Shown here in pieces: positions 1-8,668 of a stretch of 64,000 nt of DNA. The first letter of the stretch is position 1; each line of letters starts with the position of its first letter. Position numbers and translations under genes: made by a program. The notes below the pieces were generated by a model that was not told the DNA's origin, did not search any database, and saw only the letters and a program-made list of their open reading frames with translations. Origin of the DNA: an uncultured Bacillota bacterium (GTDB lineage Bacteria > Bacillota > Clostridia > Oscillospirales > Oscillospiraceae); NCBI GenBank assembly GCA_947645675.1, contig CANSDP010000001.1:62001-126000 (forward strand). The letters run 5' to 3'.

Positions 1-3000
1 AGTCCATCCGCTTCTTGAAGGACATCGCCCCCGAGGGGCTGACTGAGCCCAACAGCGTGGTGAAAAACCTGTCCGCCATTCCCGGAGACGGTCAGGTGAC
101 GCTGCGGTGGAACGAGCTGCCCAACGTGTCTGGCTATCGGGTGGACTATTGGGAGAAGGGCAAGGAGACCGAACGCCGTCAGCTCAATGTGGATACAGCC
201 TCCGCCCAGGTGACGGGGCTGGATAACCTGAAGGTCTACTGCTTTACCGTCACCCCCACCGACGGAAGCTGGGAGGGGACGGCCTGCGCCCCCGTGGAAG
301 CCGCGCCTCAGCCCGCCAAGGCCCCCGACGCCCCGGATATGGTGAGTGTCACCCCTCTGGACGGCCAGCTGGCGGTGTCCTGGAAGAAGGGGTCCAGCGC
401 CCTGTGGTATGAGGTGTATTACACCACCCAGGCCAACGCCCCCATCTCCGCCTATAAGCAGGCCGGCGGACGGGTCATGGAACCCAAGCTGACCGTGACC
501 GGTCTGATCAACGGGACCACCTATTATCTCTACGTTGCGGCGGGCAACGATGCGGGCCGCAGCGGCCCGTCCAAGATCGCCGAGGGCACCCCCAAGGCCA
601 CTGACTACAGCCGTCCGGCGGGCATCCCAGCCGAGGGCGTTCTGGAGGCCGAGGACATTGAGCGGGTATGGCTGGCCGACAACGGCAACGTGTCTCCCAG
701 CTCCTACTCCTCCGACCAGCCCTTCCGGACCGAGTACATGAACGACGGCGACCTCCGGACCCACTGGACCTCCCAGTCCTGGGATGACGGCAACTGGGCC
801 AGGAGCAAGCAGGTATTCGCCTCCTTCAAGAATCCGGTGGACCTGAGCAGCGTCATCTGGGTGCCCCGGCTGGACGGAAGCTATTCCGGCAATCTGCGGC
901 TGTATACCGTCACTGTCTGGCGGAGCGGGGACGACCTGGAGGGACCGGGGACCCTGGTGTCTCCCAACCCCCTCCAGGGGGGCAGCGGCTCTGACCACAA
1001 CACCTGGCTGCCCGTGGGGAACGACCCCGCCAGGACCAGATTTGCCGTCCTGCCCTTCCAGCCTGTCACCGATGTGGTGAAGGTGGCAATTACCATCGAG
1101 CCGGTGGGCTATTCGGCTATCAGCCTGTCGGAGCTGATGTTTATGGAGTATGACCCAGCCCACAGCCTGCCCGACAACATCGCCGGCCTCTTCGCCGGCG
1201 AGCTGCGCACCCAGCTGAAAGCCGGCGTGAAGCAGGCGGACATTGACGCCCTTGAGGCCCGCCTGAACAGCGACGAGATCAAGTACTATCTGAACCCCCA
1301 GACGCTGGCCGACGAGCTGGCCCTGGCTCAGGAGCTGCTGAGCGGCAAGTCCACCAGCGGCGTGGTGCTGGACGGCGTCCAGTCCCGGAGCAGCGCCGCC
1401 GACGGCGCCAAGTACAGCCAGGGGGGCAGCGACCTCCAGCCCCTGGGCGTGGCCGCCAAGGCGGGTGAGGAAATCACCATTTATGCCACCGGCATCCCGG
1501 AGGGAGAGGCGGTGAACGTCCGGGCCACCCAGTTCCACGCCGAGGCCTCCACCTGGCAGGCTTCGATCGGCTCCCTCTCCAACGGCAGAAACGTCCTCAC
1601 CGTGCCTAAGATCGCCAGTCAAGCCACCGAGCGGGGCGGCAGCCTCTACCTGACCTACAGCGGCTCCAAGCCTGAAAGCATCAAGCTCCACATCCGCAGG
1701 GCGGTGGACATCCCCGTGCTGGAGCTGTCCGACTGGTACAAGCTGGACGAGAACACCCGCAAAGCCCGCATCGGGGCCTATGTGGACGAGCTCACCGCCT
1801 ACGCGGCGGCGCAGAACCTGACCGGCAGCGGTCTTGAGAACAAGTGCCTCAACGTGACCGAGATCTCCACCCCCACCGTACTGCTCTCCCTCCCCGCCGC
1901 CGCGGTGCTGGGGGCCAACAGCGCGGACCGGAGCGGAAAAATCGAGAATCTGTATCAGGACGTGCTGGCCTGGGAGGACATCATGCACATCTGCAAGACC
2001 ACCCAGGGCATCAACAACACCTATGACAAGAACGACATGACCTCCCGCCAGAACATCCGGTGTATGCAGATGTTTTCCGGAGCCTTCATGTACGCGGCGG
2101 GCAGTCACATCGGCATCGGCTACGGCTCCTGCGCCGGAATGGTCAGCGGCCTGCCCATCGCCAAGCTGCCCGAGGGGGCCACCGCCAACAGCCTGTTCGG
2201 CTGGGGCATCGCCCATGAGATCGGCCACAACATGGACAAGCTGGGCCGGGCGGAGATCACCAACAACATCTACTCCATTATGGTCCAGACCTACGACGGG
2301 AAGGACAACACCTTTGCCTCCCGCCTGGAGAACAGCGGCAAGTACCCCGCCATCTTTGCCAAGACCGCCCAGAGCCAGCCCGGCGCGTCCAACAACGTCT
2401 TTGTCCAGCTGGGCATGTACTGGCAGCTCCACCTGGCCTACGACGGCAAGCAGGGCGAAGCCCACGGCCCCATGTGGTTCTATAACCAGTTCTTCCAGGA
2501 CTGGAAGGCAGGCACCTACACCAAGGACTTCACTGGCCTGAGCTACGACGACAAGGTGGCCCTCACCGCCTCCGGCGTGGTTCAAAAGGACCTGACCGAG
2601 TTCTTCGAGCGTTGGGGCATGTCCCTCAGCGCCGAAACCAAGAATAAGCTGAAAACCTATGGGAAAGAGGATCGCGCCCTCTGGTACCTCAGCGACCGGA
2701 GCCGCCGGGAGCGTCTGGCGGGGACCGCCGCCGCCACAGGCACCCTCACCGCCCAGGCCAAGCTGGAGGGGGACAATAAAATTATCGTCACCGTCACCTC
2801 CGCCATCACCGGCAAGATCCAGGGCTATGAGATCATCCGCAACGGCAAGTCCATCGCCTTTGCGATCCCCAGTGTGGACGGCGTGGTCAGCTATGAGGAC
2901 GTGATCGGCTCGGGCAACCACCGGACCTATCAGTATCAGGCAGTCGCCTATGACATCCTGGGCAACCGGATTAGCTCCGCCAACACCAATGAGGTCCGGG

Positions 3001-3890
3001 TGGCCTACGACAAGACGGTGGACCCCACCGCCTACACCATGACCCGGAATGGGGACACCGTCACCTTCCGGTTCAAGGAGCCCACCTCCATCTCCGGACT
3101 GAAGATCACCGGGGACAAGAAGCCCGCCAGCGGGAGCTACACCGTCACCGTGGAGGCCAGCTTCACCGATGAGGACAAGAAGCCGGTGAACAAGACGGTT
3201 ACCGCCCGGGCGGGGGACTTCAGTGCCGGAAATCAGGCGGCAGACGGCAGCTATCTCACCTACTTCCAGAAGCCGGGAGCAGCCTCCGACGACACCCGCA
3301 TCTGGACCTATGACGCCAAAACCGTTACCGTGGCCGGTATCCCGGCGGATGTGGCTGATAAAGATATTCTCCTGGTCAGCTACGCCGGAGACGACGTGGC
3401 CTTCTGGGAGAACGGGGCGGCGGGCCGCCTCAGCGCCGACTACCGCTACGGAGACGGGGCGGACGACGTTATCCCCAAGGGCACCCTGGTCATTGTGGGC
3501 ACCTACCGGGGCGATCCCAGGTTCAACACCGTCAAGGTGAAGGGCTTGTTCACCAAGACCACCGACGAGGGGGTCGAGCTGACCGGCGAGGAGCGGTATC
3601 TGGACGGCTACGCCCTCATGTTTGCCGAGATTCCGGCGGACAAGCAGGTGAGCGATATCAGCGACGGCCTGTTCCTCTTCGTCCCCAACGTGCAGAAGGA
3701 GGCGGAGCTCCAGGAGGTCAGCCACTGTGACGGCGTCAACCTCCTGCCCAGTCAGATGAAGGTGGTGCTCTCCCGCACCGACCTGCCCGACTCCACCGAG
3801 TCTCAGCGGGTGACGGCGGAGACCCTGTGGACTTTGGCCCCCGGCGGGGAGGACCTGCCTGTAATCGTACTGGAGGGCGGAAACGGATGA
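1..3890 (+). CDS. Secreted M60-type zinc metallopeptidase with FN3 and discoidin-like domains (5' partial)
   Basis: The frame is open to the first base, so the listed TTG at 15 is only an internal codon and the true N-terminus lies outside the window. Residue numbers count from base 15. Two fibronectin III domains (about 13-97 and 103-193) precede a discoidin/F5-8C-like region (about 208-375). The peptidase part carries HEIGH at 734-738 followed by a glutamate after NMDKLGRA, which fits the HExxHx(8,28)E signature of M60/enhancin-like glycoprotein peptidases. Further beta-rich modules follow. In this family the enzyme acts outside the cell on mucin-like glycoproteins; that substrate is inferred. 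No anchor is visible here, but the next gene, overlapping by 4 nt (ATGA), encodes an SLH protein. Confidence 0.85.
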   Translation, partial: SIRFLKDIAPEGLTEPNSVVKNLSAIPGDGQVTLRWNELPNVSGYRVDYWEKGKETERRQLNVDTASAQVTGLDNLKVYCFTVTPTDGSWEGTACAPVEAAPQPAKAPDAPDMVSVTPLDGQLAVSWKKGSSALWYEVYYTTQANAPISAYKQAGGRVMEPKLTVTGLINGTTYYLYVAAGNDAGRSGPSKIAEGTPKATDYSRPAGIPAEGVLEAEDIERVWLADNGNVSPSSYSSDQPFRTEYMNDGDLRTHWTSQSWDDGNWARSKQVFASFKNPVDLSSVIWVPRLDGSYSGNLRLYTVTVWRSGDDLEGPGTLVSPNPLQGGSGSDHNTWLPVGNDPARTRFAVLPFQPVTDVVKVAITIEPVGYSAISLSELMFMEYDPAHSLPDNIAGLFAGELRTQLKAGVKQADIDALEARLNSDEIKYYLNPQTLADELALAQELLSGKSTSGVVLDGVQSRSSAADGAKYSQGGSDLQPLGVAAKAGEEITIYATGIPEGEAVNVRATQFHAEASTWQASIGSLSNGRNVLTVPKIASQATERGGSLYLTYSGSKPESIKLHIRRAVDIPVLELSDWYKLDENTRKARIGAYVDELTAYAAAQNLTGSGLENKCLNVTEISTPTVLLSLPAAAVLGANSADRSGKIENLYQDVLAWEDIMHICKTTQGINNTYDKNDMTSRQNIRCMQMFSGAFMYAAGSHIGIGYGSCAGMVSGLPIAKLPEGATANSLFGWGIAHEIGHNMDKLGRAEITNNIYSIMVQTYDGKDNTFASRLENSGKYPAIFAKTAQSQPGASNNVFVQLGMYWQLHLAYDGKQGEAHGPMWFYNQFFQDWKAGTYTKDFTGLSYDDKVALTASGVVQKDLTEFFERWGMSLSAETKNKLKTYGKEDRALWYLSDRSRRERLAGTAAATGTLTAQAKLEGDNKIIVTVTSAITGKIQGYEIIRNGKSIAFAIPSVDGVVSYEDVIGSGNHRTYQYQAVAYDILGNRISSANTNEVRVAYDKTVDPTAYTMTRNGDTVTFRFKEPTSISGLKITGDKKPASGSYTVTVEASFTDEDKKPVNKTVTARAGDFSAGNQAADGSYLTYFQKPGAASDDTRIWTYDAKTVTVAGIPADVADKDILLVSYAGDDVAFWENGAAGRLSADYRYGDGADDVIPKGTLVIVGTYRGDPRFNTVKVKGLFTKTTDEGVELTGEERYLDGYALMFAEIPADKQVSDISDGLFLFVPNVQKEAELQEVSHCDGVNLLPSQMKVVLSRTDLPDSTESQRVTAETLWTLAPGGEDLPVIVLEGGNG

Positions 3891-5170
3891 AAAAATATCT
3901 TGCGCTTCTGTTAATCCTGACCATGGCCCTGATGTGCCCCACGGTCTCGGCGGCGAACGGTATCGTTCTGGAAATTCGCAGAGGGAGCGGGGATACCGCT
4001 CACCTCACCCTGGGAAATCTGGGGAACAAGGAGGTCAACAGCGTACAGCTGGAGCTGACCTTCGGAGAGAGCTACCCCAACGCCTCCTTCGCCGACGAGG
4101 GCGGCGAGGGGCGGTACAGCCGCTGTAAAGTGAACACGTCGGGCAGTCGGACAGTCATTACCATCTACATCGATGGGGCAACGTCGATGAACCGGGGGGG
4201 CTCGGCCCCCCTGGGCACCCTGACGCTGGGCGGCGGCTATACCGCCCCCAGCTCCGTCCGGCTGACCACCCTCGGCCATAATCTGGGCGAAGGCGGCGGA
4301 GCGGCGCTGGAGAGCATTTCTGTGGAAAATATCTCCAGCGACTCCTCCGGCTCCTCCGGTTCCTCCAGATATGCCATCCGGGTGACCGACGCGGAGCACG
4401 GCTCTATTACCGTCAAGCCGTCCCGGGCGGAGCGGGGAGATACGGTGACCATCACGGCCCGTCCGGATGCCGGCTTCTGCCTGTCTCAGCTGACCGCCGC
4501 CGCGAGCGGACGCCAGCTGGAGCTGAAAGACAAGGGGAACGGGACCTATACCTTCACCATGCCCGGCTCTTCCGTGGAGGTGCGGGGGACCTTTGCGGCC
4601 TTGGACCCGGCGGACCTGCCCTTTACTGATGTGGCAGAGGGCATTTGGTATGAGGACGCAGTGCGGTATGTCTATGAGAATAAGCTGATGGCCGGCACCG
4701 GCAGCGACACCTTCGGCCCCGACCTGGCCACCAGCCGGGGCATGATTGTCACTATCCTCTACCGTATGGCCGGTTCCCCCGCCGTGGGGGCCTGCGGCTT
4801 CACCGACGTGGCCGCCGGTCAGTACTACACCAGCGCCATCGCCTGGGCGGCCGAGAAGGGCGTGGTCAGCGGCTACGGCGGCGGCCTCTTCGGGCCCGAC
4901 GACCCCATCACCAGAGAACAGATGACTCTGATCCTTCAGGGCTACGCCCGTCTGTCTGGCAAGGACGTGAGCGCCCGGGCGGACCTGTCCGCCTACACGG
5001 ACGCGGGGGAGATCAGCGGCTACGCTCAGGAGTCCATGAGCTGGGCCCGCGCCGTGGGCCTGGTCAACGGCACCAGCGAGACTACCCTGACCCCCTCGGG
5101 CACCGCCACCCGTGCCCAGGCGGCAGTCCTCTTTCAGGGCTTCTGCGAAAATGTGATGGCCGGAAAATAA
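3887..5170 (+). CDS. SLH-anchored surface protein with cohesin-like and InlB-type repeat domains
   Basis: The ORF track starts at 3827, but ATG at 3887 begins a clear signal peptide (MKKYLALLLILTMALM, cleavage near VSA-AN) and overlaps the upstream stop as ATGA. The 427-aa product has a cohesin-like beta domain (about 25-130), a Ser/Gly linker, a divergent bacterial repeat of the InlB B-repeat kind (about 160-240, ending in TFTMPGSSVEVRGTF), and three C-terminal SLH domains (about 245-427) that bind cell-wall polymer. Translational coupling to the metallopeptidase suggests co-display or complex formation at the surface; this is inferred. A strong terminator follows. Confidence 0.85.
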   Translation: MKKYLALLLILTMALMCPTVSAANGIVLEIRRGSGDTAHLTLGNLGNKEVNSVQLELTFGESYPNASFADEGGEGRYSRCKVNTSGSRTVITIYIDGATSMNRGGSAPLGTLTLGGGYTAPSSVRLTTLGHNLGEGGGAALESISVENISSDSSGSSGSSRYAIRVTDAEHGSITVKPSRAERGDTVTITARPDAGFCLSQLTAAASGRQLELKDKGNGTYTFTMPGSSVEVRGTFAALDPADLPFTDVAEGIWYEDAVRYVYENKLMAGTGSDTFGPDLATSRGMIVTILYRMAGSPAVGACGFTDVAAGQYYTSAIAWAAEKGVVSGYGGGLFGPDDPITREQMTLILQGYARLSGKDVSARADLSAYTDAGEISGYAQESMSWARAVGLVNGTSETTLTPSGTATRAQAAVLFQGFCENVMAGK

Positions 5171-5173
5171 ATC

Positions 5174-5220
5174 AAAAACCGCCCCCTGACGCGTCTTGTT
5201 CACGTCAGGGGGCGGTTTTT
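5174..5220 (+). terminator. Intrinsic terminator after the SLH gene
   Basis: Perfect long stem AAAAACCGCCCCCTGACG / CGTCAGGGGGCGGTTTTT with an 11-nt loop and a T-run, just after the stop at 5170. Confidence 0.9.
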
Positions 5221-5253
5221 AGCTTAAAATTTGGAAGAATTTCGGAAAATAAT

Positions 5254-5282
5254 TTGACACCGGGGGCGAGATGGAGTAAACT
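5254..5282 (+). promoter_or_regulatory. SigmaA promoter of rex operon
   Basis: TTGACA, 17-bp spacer, TAAACT, 32 nt before the rex start codon. No convincing Rex operator dyad was seen around it. Confidence 0.75.
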
Positions 5283-5314
5283 AGGCGTACAGCACAAGAA
5301 ATGGAGAACAAAAT

Positions 5315-5980
5315 ATGAAGCGAAACGCTAAGGTCTCCACAGCGGTCATACGCAGGCTGCCCCGGTACTACCGCCACCTGTCTGAATTGCAGGAGGACGG
5401 TGTGGTGCGCATTTCCTCCAGCGGATTGGGCAAGTCTATGGGGCTGACGGCCTCTCAGATCAGGCAGGACCTCTTCTGCTTCGGTGGGTTCGGCCAGCAG
5501 GGCTATGGCTATAAGGTGGACAGCCTGAAGGAGGAGATCGGCGAGATATTGGGCATCAGCCGGGGACATACCCTGGTGGTGCTGGGCACCGGCAACCTGG
5601 GCCGGGCCATCATTCAGAATTTCCGTTTTTCCAGCAACGGTTTTCGCCTCCTGGCCGCCTTCGACGTCAACCCGGACATGGTGGGAACCCAGGTCGCCGG
5701 CGTCCCCGTCTATCACACGGATGAGATGGAGGCCTTCGTGTCCAGCCGGCAGGTGGATGTGGGCCTGCTCACTGTGCCCATCGCCGCCGCCCAGCAGATG
5801 GGGGACCGGCTGGTCCGGGCCGGGGTGAAGGGCATCTGGAATTTTACCAACTATGAGCTGACCTGTTCCCAGCCCGGTGTGGTGGTGGAGTCGGTCCACT
5901 TCTCTGACAGTCTGCTCACCCTGAGCTATCTGATCTCCCAGCAGGAGGTTTTGGAAAAAACACAGGAGGAACACCCATGA
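5315..5980 (+). CDS. rex: Redox-sensing transcriptional repressor Rex
   Basis: A 221-aa protein, normal length for Rex. The N-terminal winged helix (VSTAVIRRLPRYYRHL, then SGLGKSMGLTASQIRQD) is followed by a Rossmann fold with VVLGTGNLGRAI, the NAD(H)-binding GxGxxG loop, and AAFDVNPDMVG. Rex senses the NADH/NAD+ ratio and represses fermentation and NAD-regenerating genes when NADH is low. GGAG lies 8 nt before the ATG. The stop overlaps the start of the next gene (ATGA), so an SLH protein is translated from the same message, an unusual partner for Rex. Confidence 0.95.
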   Translation: MKRNAKVSTAVIRRLPRYYRHLSELQEDGVVRISSSGLGKSMGLTASQIRQDLFCFGGFGQQGYGYKVDSLKEEIGEILGISRGHTLVVLGTGNLGRAIIQNFRFSSNGFRLLAAFDVNPDMVGTQVAGVPVYHTDEMEAFVSSRQVDVGLLTVPIAAAQQMGDRLVRAGVKGIWNFTNYELTCSQPGVVVESVHFSDSLLTLSYLISQQEVLEKTQEEHP

Positions 5981-7077
5981 AAAAGTACATTCGCCCTCTG
6001 GGGACCGCCCTGGTCCTGGCCCTCCTGGCCGTGGGGGCCTACGCCGCCTCCGCTGACGACAGCCTGATCTCCCTCAGCTATCTGCGGGATACCTTTTTCC
6101 CAAAAGCTGTCCAGACTGGCGGACAGTCGGCTGACCAGGCCATCCAGGGCGTCTATGAGAATGCCCTGGACGAGCTGGACGCCATTCACAGCGCCGCCGT
6201 CAACGGCGGGGGAGGGGGCAGCGGAGACGGCTATTACAGCGACACCCTCCAGCCCAGAAGCTGGTCTGACGGCCAGACCATCTCCCTGCCCACCGGCTCC
6301 GGCTTCCTGATGCTGGAGGGGGCGGCGGCGGTCAGCCATAGCGGCGTAGTGGTGGATACCACCGATGGGATGGAGACGGACTCGGGCGCTGTTCTTCGCC
6401 CTGGCCACCGGTACCTAGTGGGAGAGGACACCGCCGCCAAGGTGACCGTTTTCTCGGGACAGGCCCGCCTGGGCGTCCAGGGGGGATACACCCTGTCCCC
6501 AGGCCGGGGGCAGCACACCCCGTTTTTCGACGTAAACCAGAACGACTGGTTTTACACCCCGGTGAACTACGCCTATGAGAGAGGCCTGTTCTCCGGCATG
6601 GACGAGAACCACTTTGATCCCGGCGGCTCCATGAATCGGGCTATGCTTATGTCGGTGCTCCACCGGCTGGCCGGGGCTCCCGCCGGCGGCGGCGGGCTCT
6701 CCTTTGCCGACGTGCCTGACGGCCAGTGGTACAGTCAGGCCGTCCGCTGGGGCGCGGACCAGGGGATTACCTCGGGCACCGGCGAGGGCGTTTTCTCCCC
6801 CTTCAACCAGGTCACCCGGGAGCAGACGGTGGTCATGCTCTACAACTACACCACCAAGTACCTGAAACAGGGGACAGGGGCGGTGGCCAATCTGTCCGAC
6901 TATCAGGACCTGGACCGGGTCAGCGAATGGGCCCGCCCCGCTATGGCCTGGGCCGTGGGTCAGGGCATCGTCAGCGGGGTGAACAACGGCGGCCTCCTTA
7001 CCCTGGAGCCCCAGCGGGGGGCCACCCGGGCGGAGATGGCCACCATGCTCCAGGCGTTCAGCGAAAAAATTTTGTGA
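5977..7077 (+). CDS. SLH domain surface protein, co-transcribed with rex
   Basis: A 366-aa product with a signal peptide (MKKYIRPLGTALVLALLAVG, cleavage after AYA), a short helical segment, a Gly-rich linker (NGGGGGSGDG), a beta-domain of unknown function (about 88-175) and three SLH domains (about 185-366). SLH domains tether proteins to pyruvylated secondary wall polymer. It overlaps rex by 4 nt and has no promoter of its own that I can see. The middle domain is not recognised, so the specific role is unknown. Confidence 0.85.
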   Translation: MKKYIRPLGTALVLALLAVGAYAASADDSLISLSYLRDTFFPKAVQTGGQSADQAIQGVYENALDELDAIHSAAVNGGGGGSGDGYYSDTLQPRSWSDGQTISLPTGSGFLMLEGAAAVSHSGVVVDTTDGMETDSGAVLRPGHRYLVGEDTAAKVTVFSGQARLGVQGGYTLSPGRGQHTPFFDVNQNDWFYTPVNYAYERGLFSGMDENHFDPGGSMNRAMLMSVLHRLAGAPAGGGGLSFADVPDGQWYSQAVRWGADQGITSGTGEGVFSPFNQVTREQTVVMLYNYTTKYLKQGTGAVANLSDYQDLDRVSEWARPAMAWAVGQGIVSGVNNGGLLTLEPQRGATRAEMATMLQAFSEKIL

Positions 7078-7174
7078 TTGGAAAAGAAGCACCCATTTCC
7101 CTCTCAGGCCATATGATAGGATTGAGAGCGGCAGACAGCCCTCTTAATACTTTCATAATCAGGAGGTACTCATT

Positions 7175-7321
7175 ATGGGGTGCTGCAATAACAACTGGGG
7201 CGGCAGCAGCTGCCTGTGGATCATCATCCTCATCATTATCCTGTTCGGCTGCGGCGGCTGGGGCGGCAATGGCTGCGGCTGCAATAACAACTGCGGCTGC
7301 AACAACGGCTGCGGGTGCTGA
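7175..7321 (+). CDS. 48-aa Gly/Cys-rich membrane microprotein
   Basis: Too short for the ORF track. AGGAGG at 7161-7166 stands 8 nt before ATG, and a terminator follows the stop, so this is a complete gene unit. The peptide begins MGCCNNNWGG, has one hydrophobic helix (CLWIIILIIILFG) and ends in a Gly/Asn/Cys tail with a Cys every 2-4 residues; eight cysteines in total. This resembles the small YjcZ-like proteins linked to sporulation in Firmicutes (similarity judged by eye). A membrane-inserted, cysteine-cross-linked spore or envelope component is possible but inferred. Confidence 0.75.
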   Translation: MGCCNNNWGGSSCLWIIILIIILFGCGGWGGNGCGCNNNCGCNNGCGC

Positions 7322-7332
7322 GCAAAAAACGG

Positions 7333-7372
7333 ACCGGGGCGCGGAGAGTTTTTCTCCGCACCCTGGTTTTTT
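7333..7372 (+). terminator. Terminator after the microprotein gene
   Basis: Stem ACCGGGGCGCGGAGA / TCTCCGCACCCTGGT with one mismatch, loop GTTTT, then a TTTTTT tail. Confidence 0.85.
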
Positions 7373-7425
7373 GTGCTGAGGTCACAGCTCCCGCCTGCCA
7401 TTACTCAGCGGCGTTCAAATTTTTC

Positions 7426-7454
7426 TTTACAGTGGAGTAGGTTTATGCTACAAT
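7426..7454 (+). promoter_or_regulatory. SigmaA promoter of rsmD leader
   Basis: TTTACA, 17-bp spacer, TACAAT. It lies about 160 bp before rsmD, leaving a long structured leader. Confidence 0.75.
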
Positions 7455-7460
7455 GTGAGG

Positions 7461-7576
7461 GATAATTTAAACAAGTAACGGTTGCGGCGACGTATCTTTT
7501 TCGGTGCCACAGCTCGGCTGTGGGATGAGATGCAGGAGAGAAACACCGTATGAAAATGCGGTGTTTCTTGTTTTTT
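7461..7576 (+). promoter_or_regulatory. Structured leader RNA with premature terminator before rsmD
   Basis: The predicted transcript start near 7460 is followed by a perfect 7-bp hairpin CCACAGC-TCG-GCTGTGG (7507-7523) and then an intrinsic terminator: AAACACCG / CGGTGTTT (7541-7566) with CTTGTTTTTT. The rsmD start is 38 nt further on. This arrangement fits either an attenuator or a small free-standing RNA of about 115 nt. I could not match it to a riboswitch class. Rfam lists a leader upstream of Bacillus ylbH, the rsmD homologue, but I cannot confirm relatedness. Confidence 0.55.
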
Positions 7577-7613
7577 ATCCCGCGGAGGACCGTCCAAGAA
7601 AGGAAGATGCGAT

Positions 7614-8171
7614 ATGCGGATCATCTCTGGTCTGGCCCGGGGCCGAAAGCTGAAGGAGCCCCAGGGACTGGATACCCGGCCCACCACCGGAAAGGTGAAG
7701 GAATCGCTGTTCAATATCATTCAGTTTGAGCTGGAGGGCCGGCGGGTGCTGGACCTCTTCGCCGGCACCGGCCAGCTGGGTCTGGAGGCCCTGTCCCGGG
7801 GGGCGGAGCACTGCACCTTTGTGGACCAGCGGCGGGAGGCCGCCGCCCTGGTGCGGGAGAATATCGCCCTGTGCCGCTTTGAGAGCCAGAGCCGGGTGGC
7901 CCAGGAGGAGGCGCTGTCCTTCCTGGCCTGCTGCCGGGAACGGTTCGACGTGGTATTCCTGGACCCGCCCTATCAGAGCGGTTTGTTGGAAAGAACCCTG
8001 GAGCAGCTGACGCGGTTTGACATTTTGCGGGAACATGGTATAATAGTGTGTGAGAGCGGGGCCGATTGGACCCTGCCCCCTGTTCCGTCCCCCTATGAGG
8101 CGGGGCGGGAGTACCGGTACGGACAGATCAAGCTGACGATCTGCCGCCGGTCCGGGAGCGTGAGAGGATGA
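7614..8171 (+). CDS. rsmD: 16S rRNA (guanine966-N2)-methyltransferase RsmD
   Basis: A 185-aa class I methyltransferase. The N-terminus MRIISGLARGRKL and RPTTGKVKESLFN are typical of RsmD. SAM motif I is VLDLFAGTGQLGLEALSRGA and the catalytic N-methyltransferase motif is FLDPPY. It methylates G966 of 16S rRNA in the small subunit. The stop overlaps the coaD start (ATGA); the rsmD-coaD pair is common in Firmicutes. Confidence 0.95.
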   Translation: MRIISGLARGRKLKEPQGLDTRPTTGKVKESLFNIIQFELEGRRVLDLFAGTGQLGLEALSRGAEHCTFVDQRREAAALVRENIALCRFESQSRVAQEEALSFLACCRERFDVVFLDPPYQSGLLERTLEQLTRFDILREHGIIVCESGADWTLPPVPSPYEAGREYRYGQIKLTICRRSGSVRG

Positions 8172-8665
8172 GCGTGGCCATCTATCCGGGCAGCTTCGAC
8201 CCGGTGACGCTGGGACATCTGAACATCATCAAGCGGGCGGCCGCCTGCTTTGACCGGCTGATTGTCTGTGTGATGGTAAACTCCAAAAAGATGGGGATGT
8301 TTACCCCGGAGGAGCGGGTGGAGCTTCTGCGCAGGTCTACCGCCCGGTTCCCCAATGTGGAGGTGGACTTCTCCGACGAGCTGCTGGCGGCCTATGCCAA
8401 GCGCCGCCGGGCCCGCGTGGTGGTCAAGGGCCTGCGGGCGGTGTCCGACTTTGAGCAGGAGGTCCAGATGGCGGTCATCAACCGCCACCTGAATCCCAGA
8501 CTGGAGACCATGTTCCTGGCCTCCAGCGAAAAATATACCTATCTCAGTTCCACCATTGTCAAGGAGATGGCCCGCTATGGTGCCAACCTGGGGGACTTCG
8601 TCCCTCGGGAGATTGTAGATGATGTGAACCGGCGCATGAGGGAAATGGAAAGAAAGGAAGATTGA
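8168..8665 (+). CDS. coaD: Phosphopantetheine adenylyltransferase CoaD
   Basis: 165 aa, standard length. It carries the nucleotidyltransferase signature GSFDPVTLGHLNII (TxGH), VVVKGLRAVSDFE and SSTIVKE. It transfers AMP from ATP to 4'-phosphopantetheine, the penultimate step of coenzyme A synthesis in the cytoplasm. Overlaps rsmD by 4 nt and is 3 nt from the next gene, so one operon. Confidence 0.95.
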   Translation: MSVAIYPGSFDPVTLGHLNIIKRAAACFDRLIVCVMVNSKKMGMFTPEERVELLRRSTARFPNVEVDFSDELLAAYAKRRRARVVVKGLRAVSDFEQEVQMAVINRHLNPRLETMFLASSEKYTYLSSTIVKEMARYGANLGDFVPREIVDDVNRRMREMERKED

Positions 8666-8668
8666 CCT

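Noticed and set aside
3911-5203. 430-aa minus-strand ORF opposite the SLH gene
   Set aside because: Gly/His/Val-rich shadow of a GC-rich gene; no ribosome site and no family motifs.
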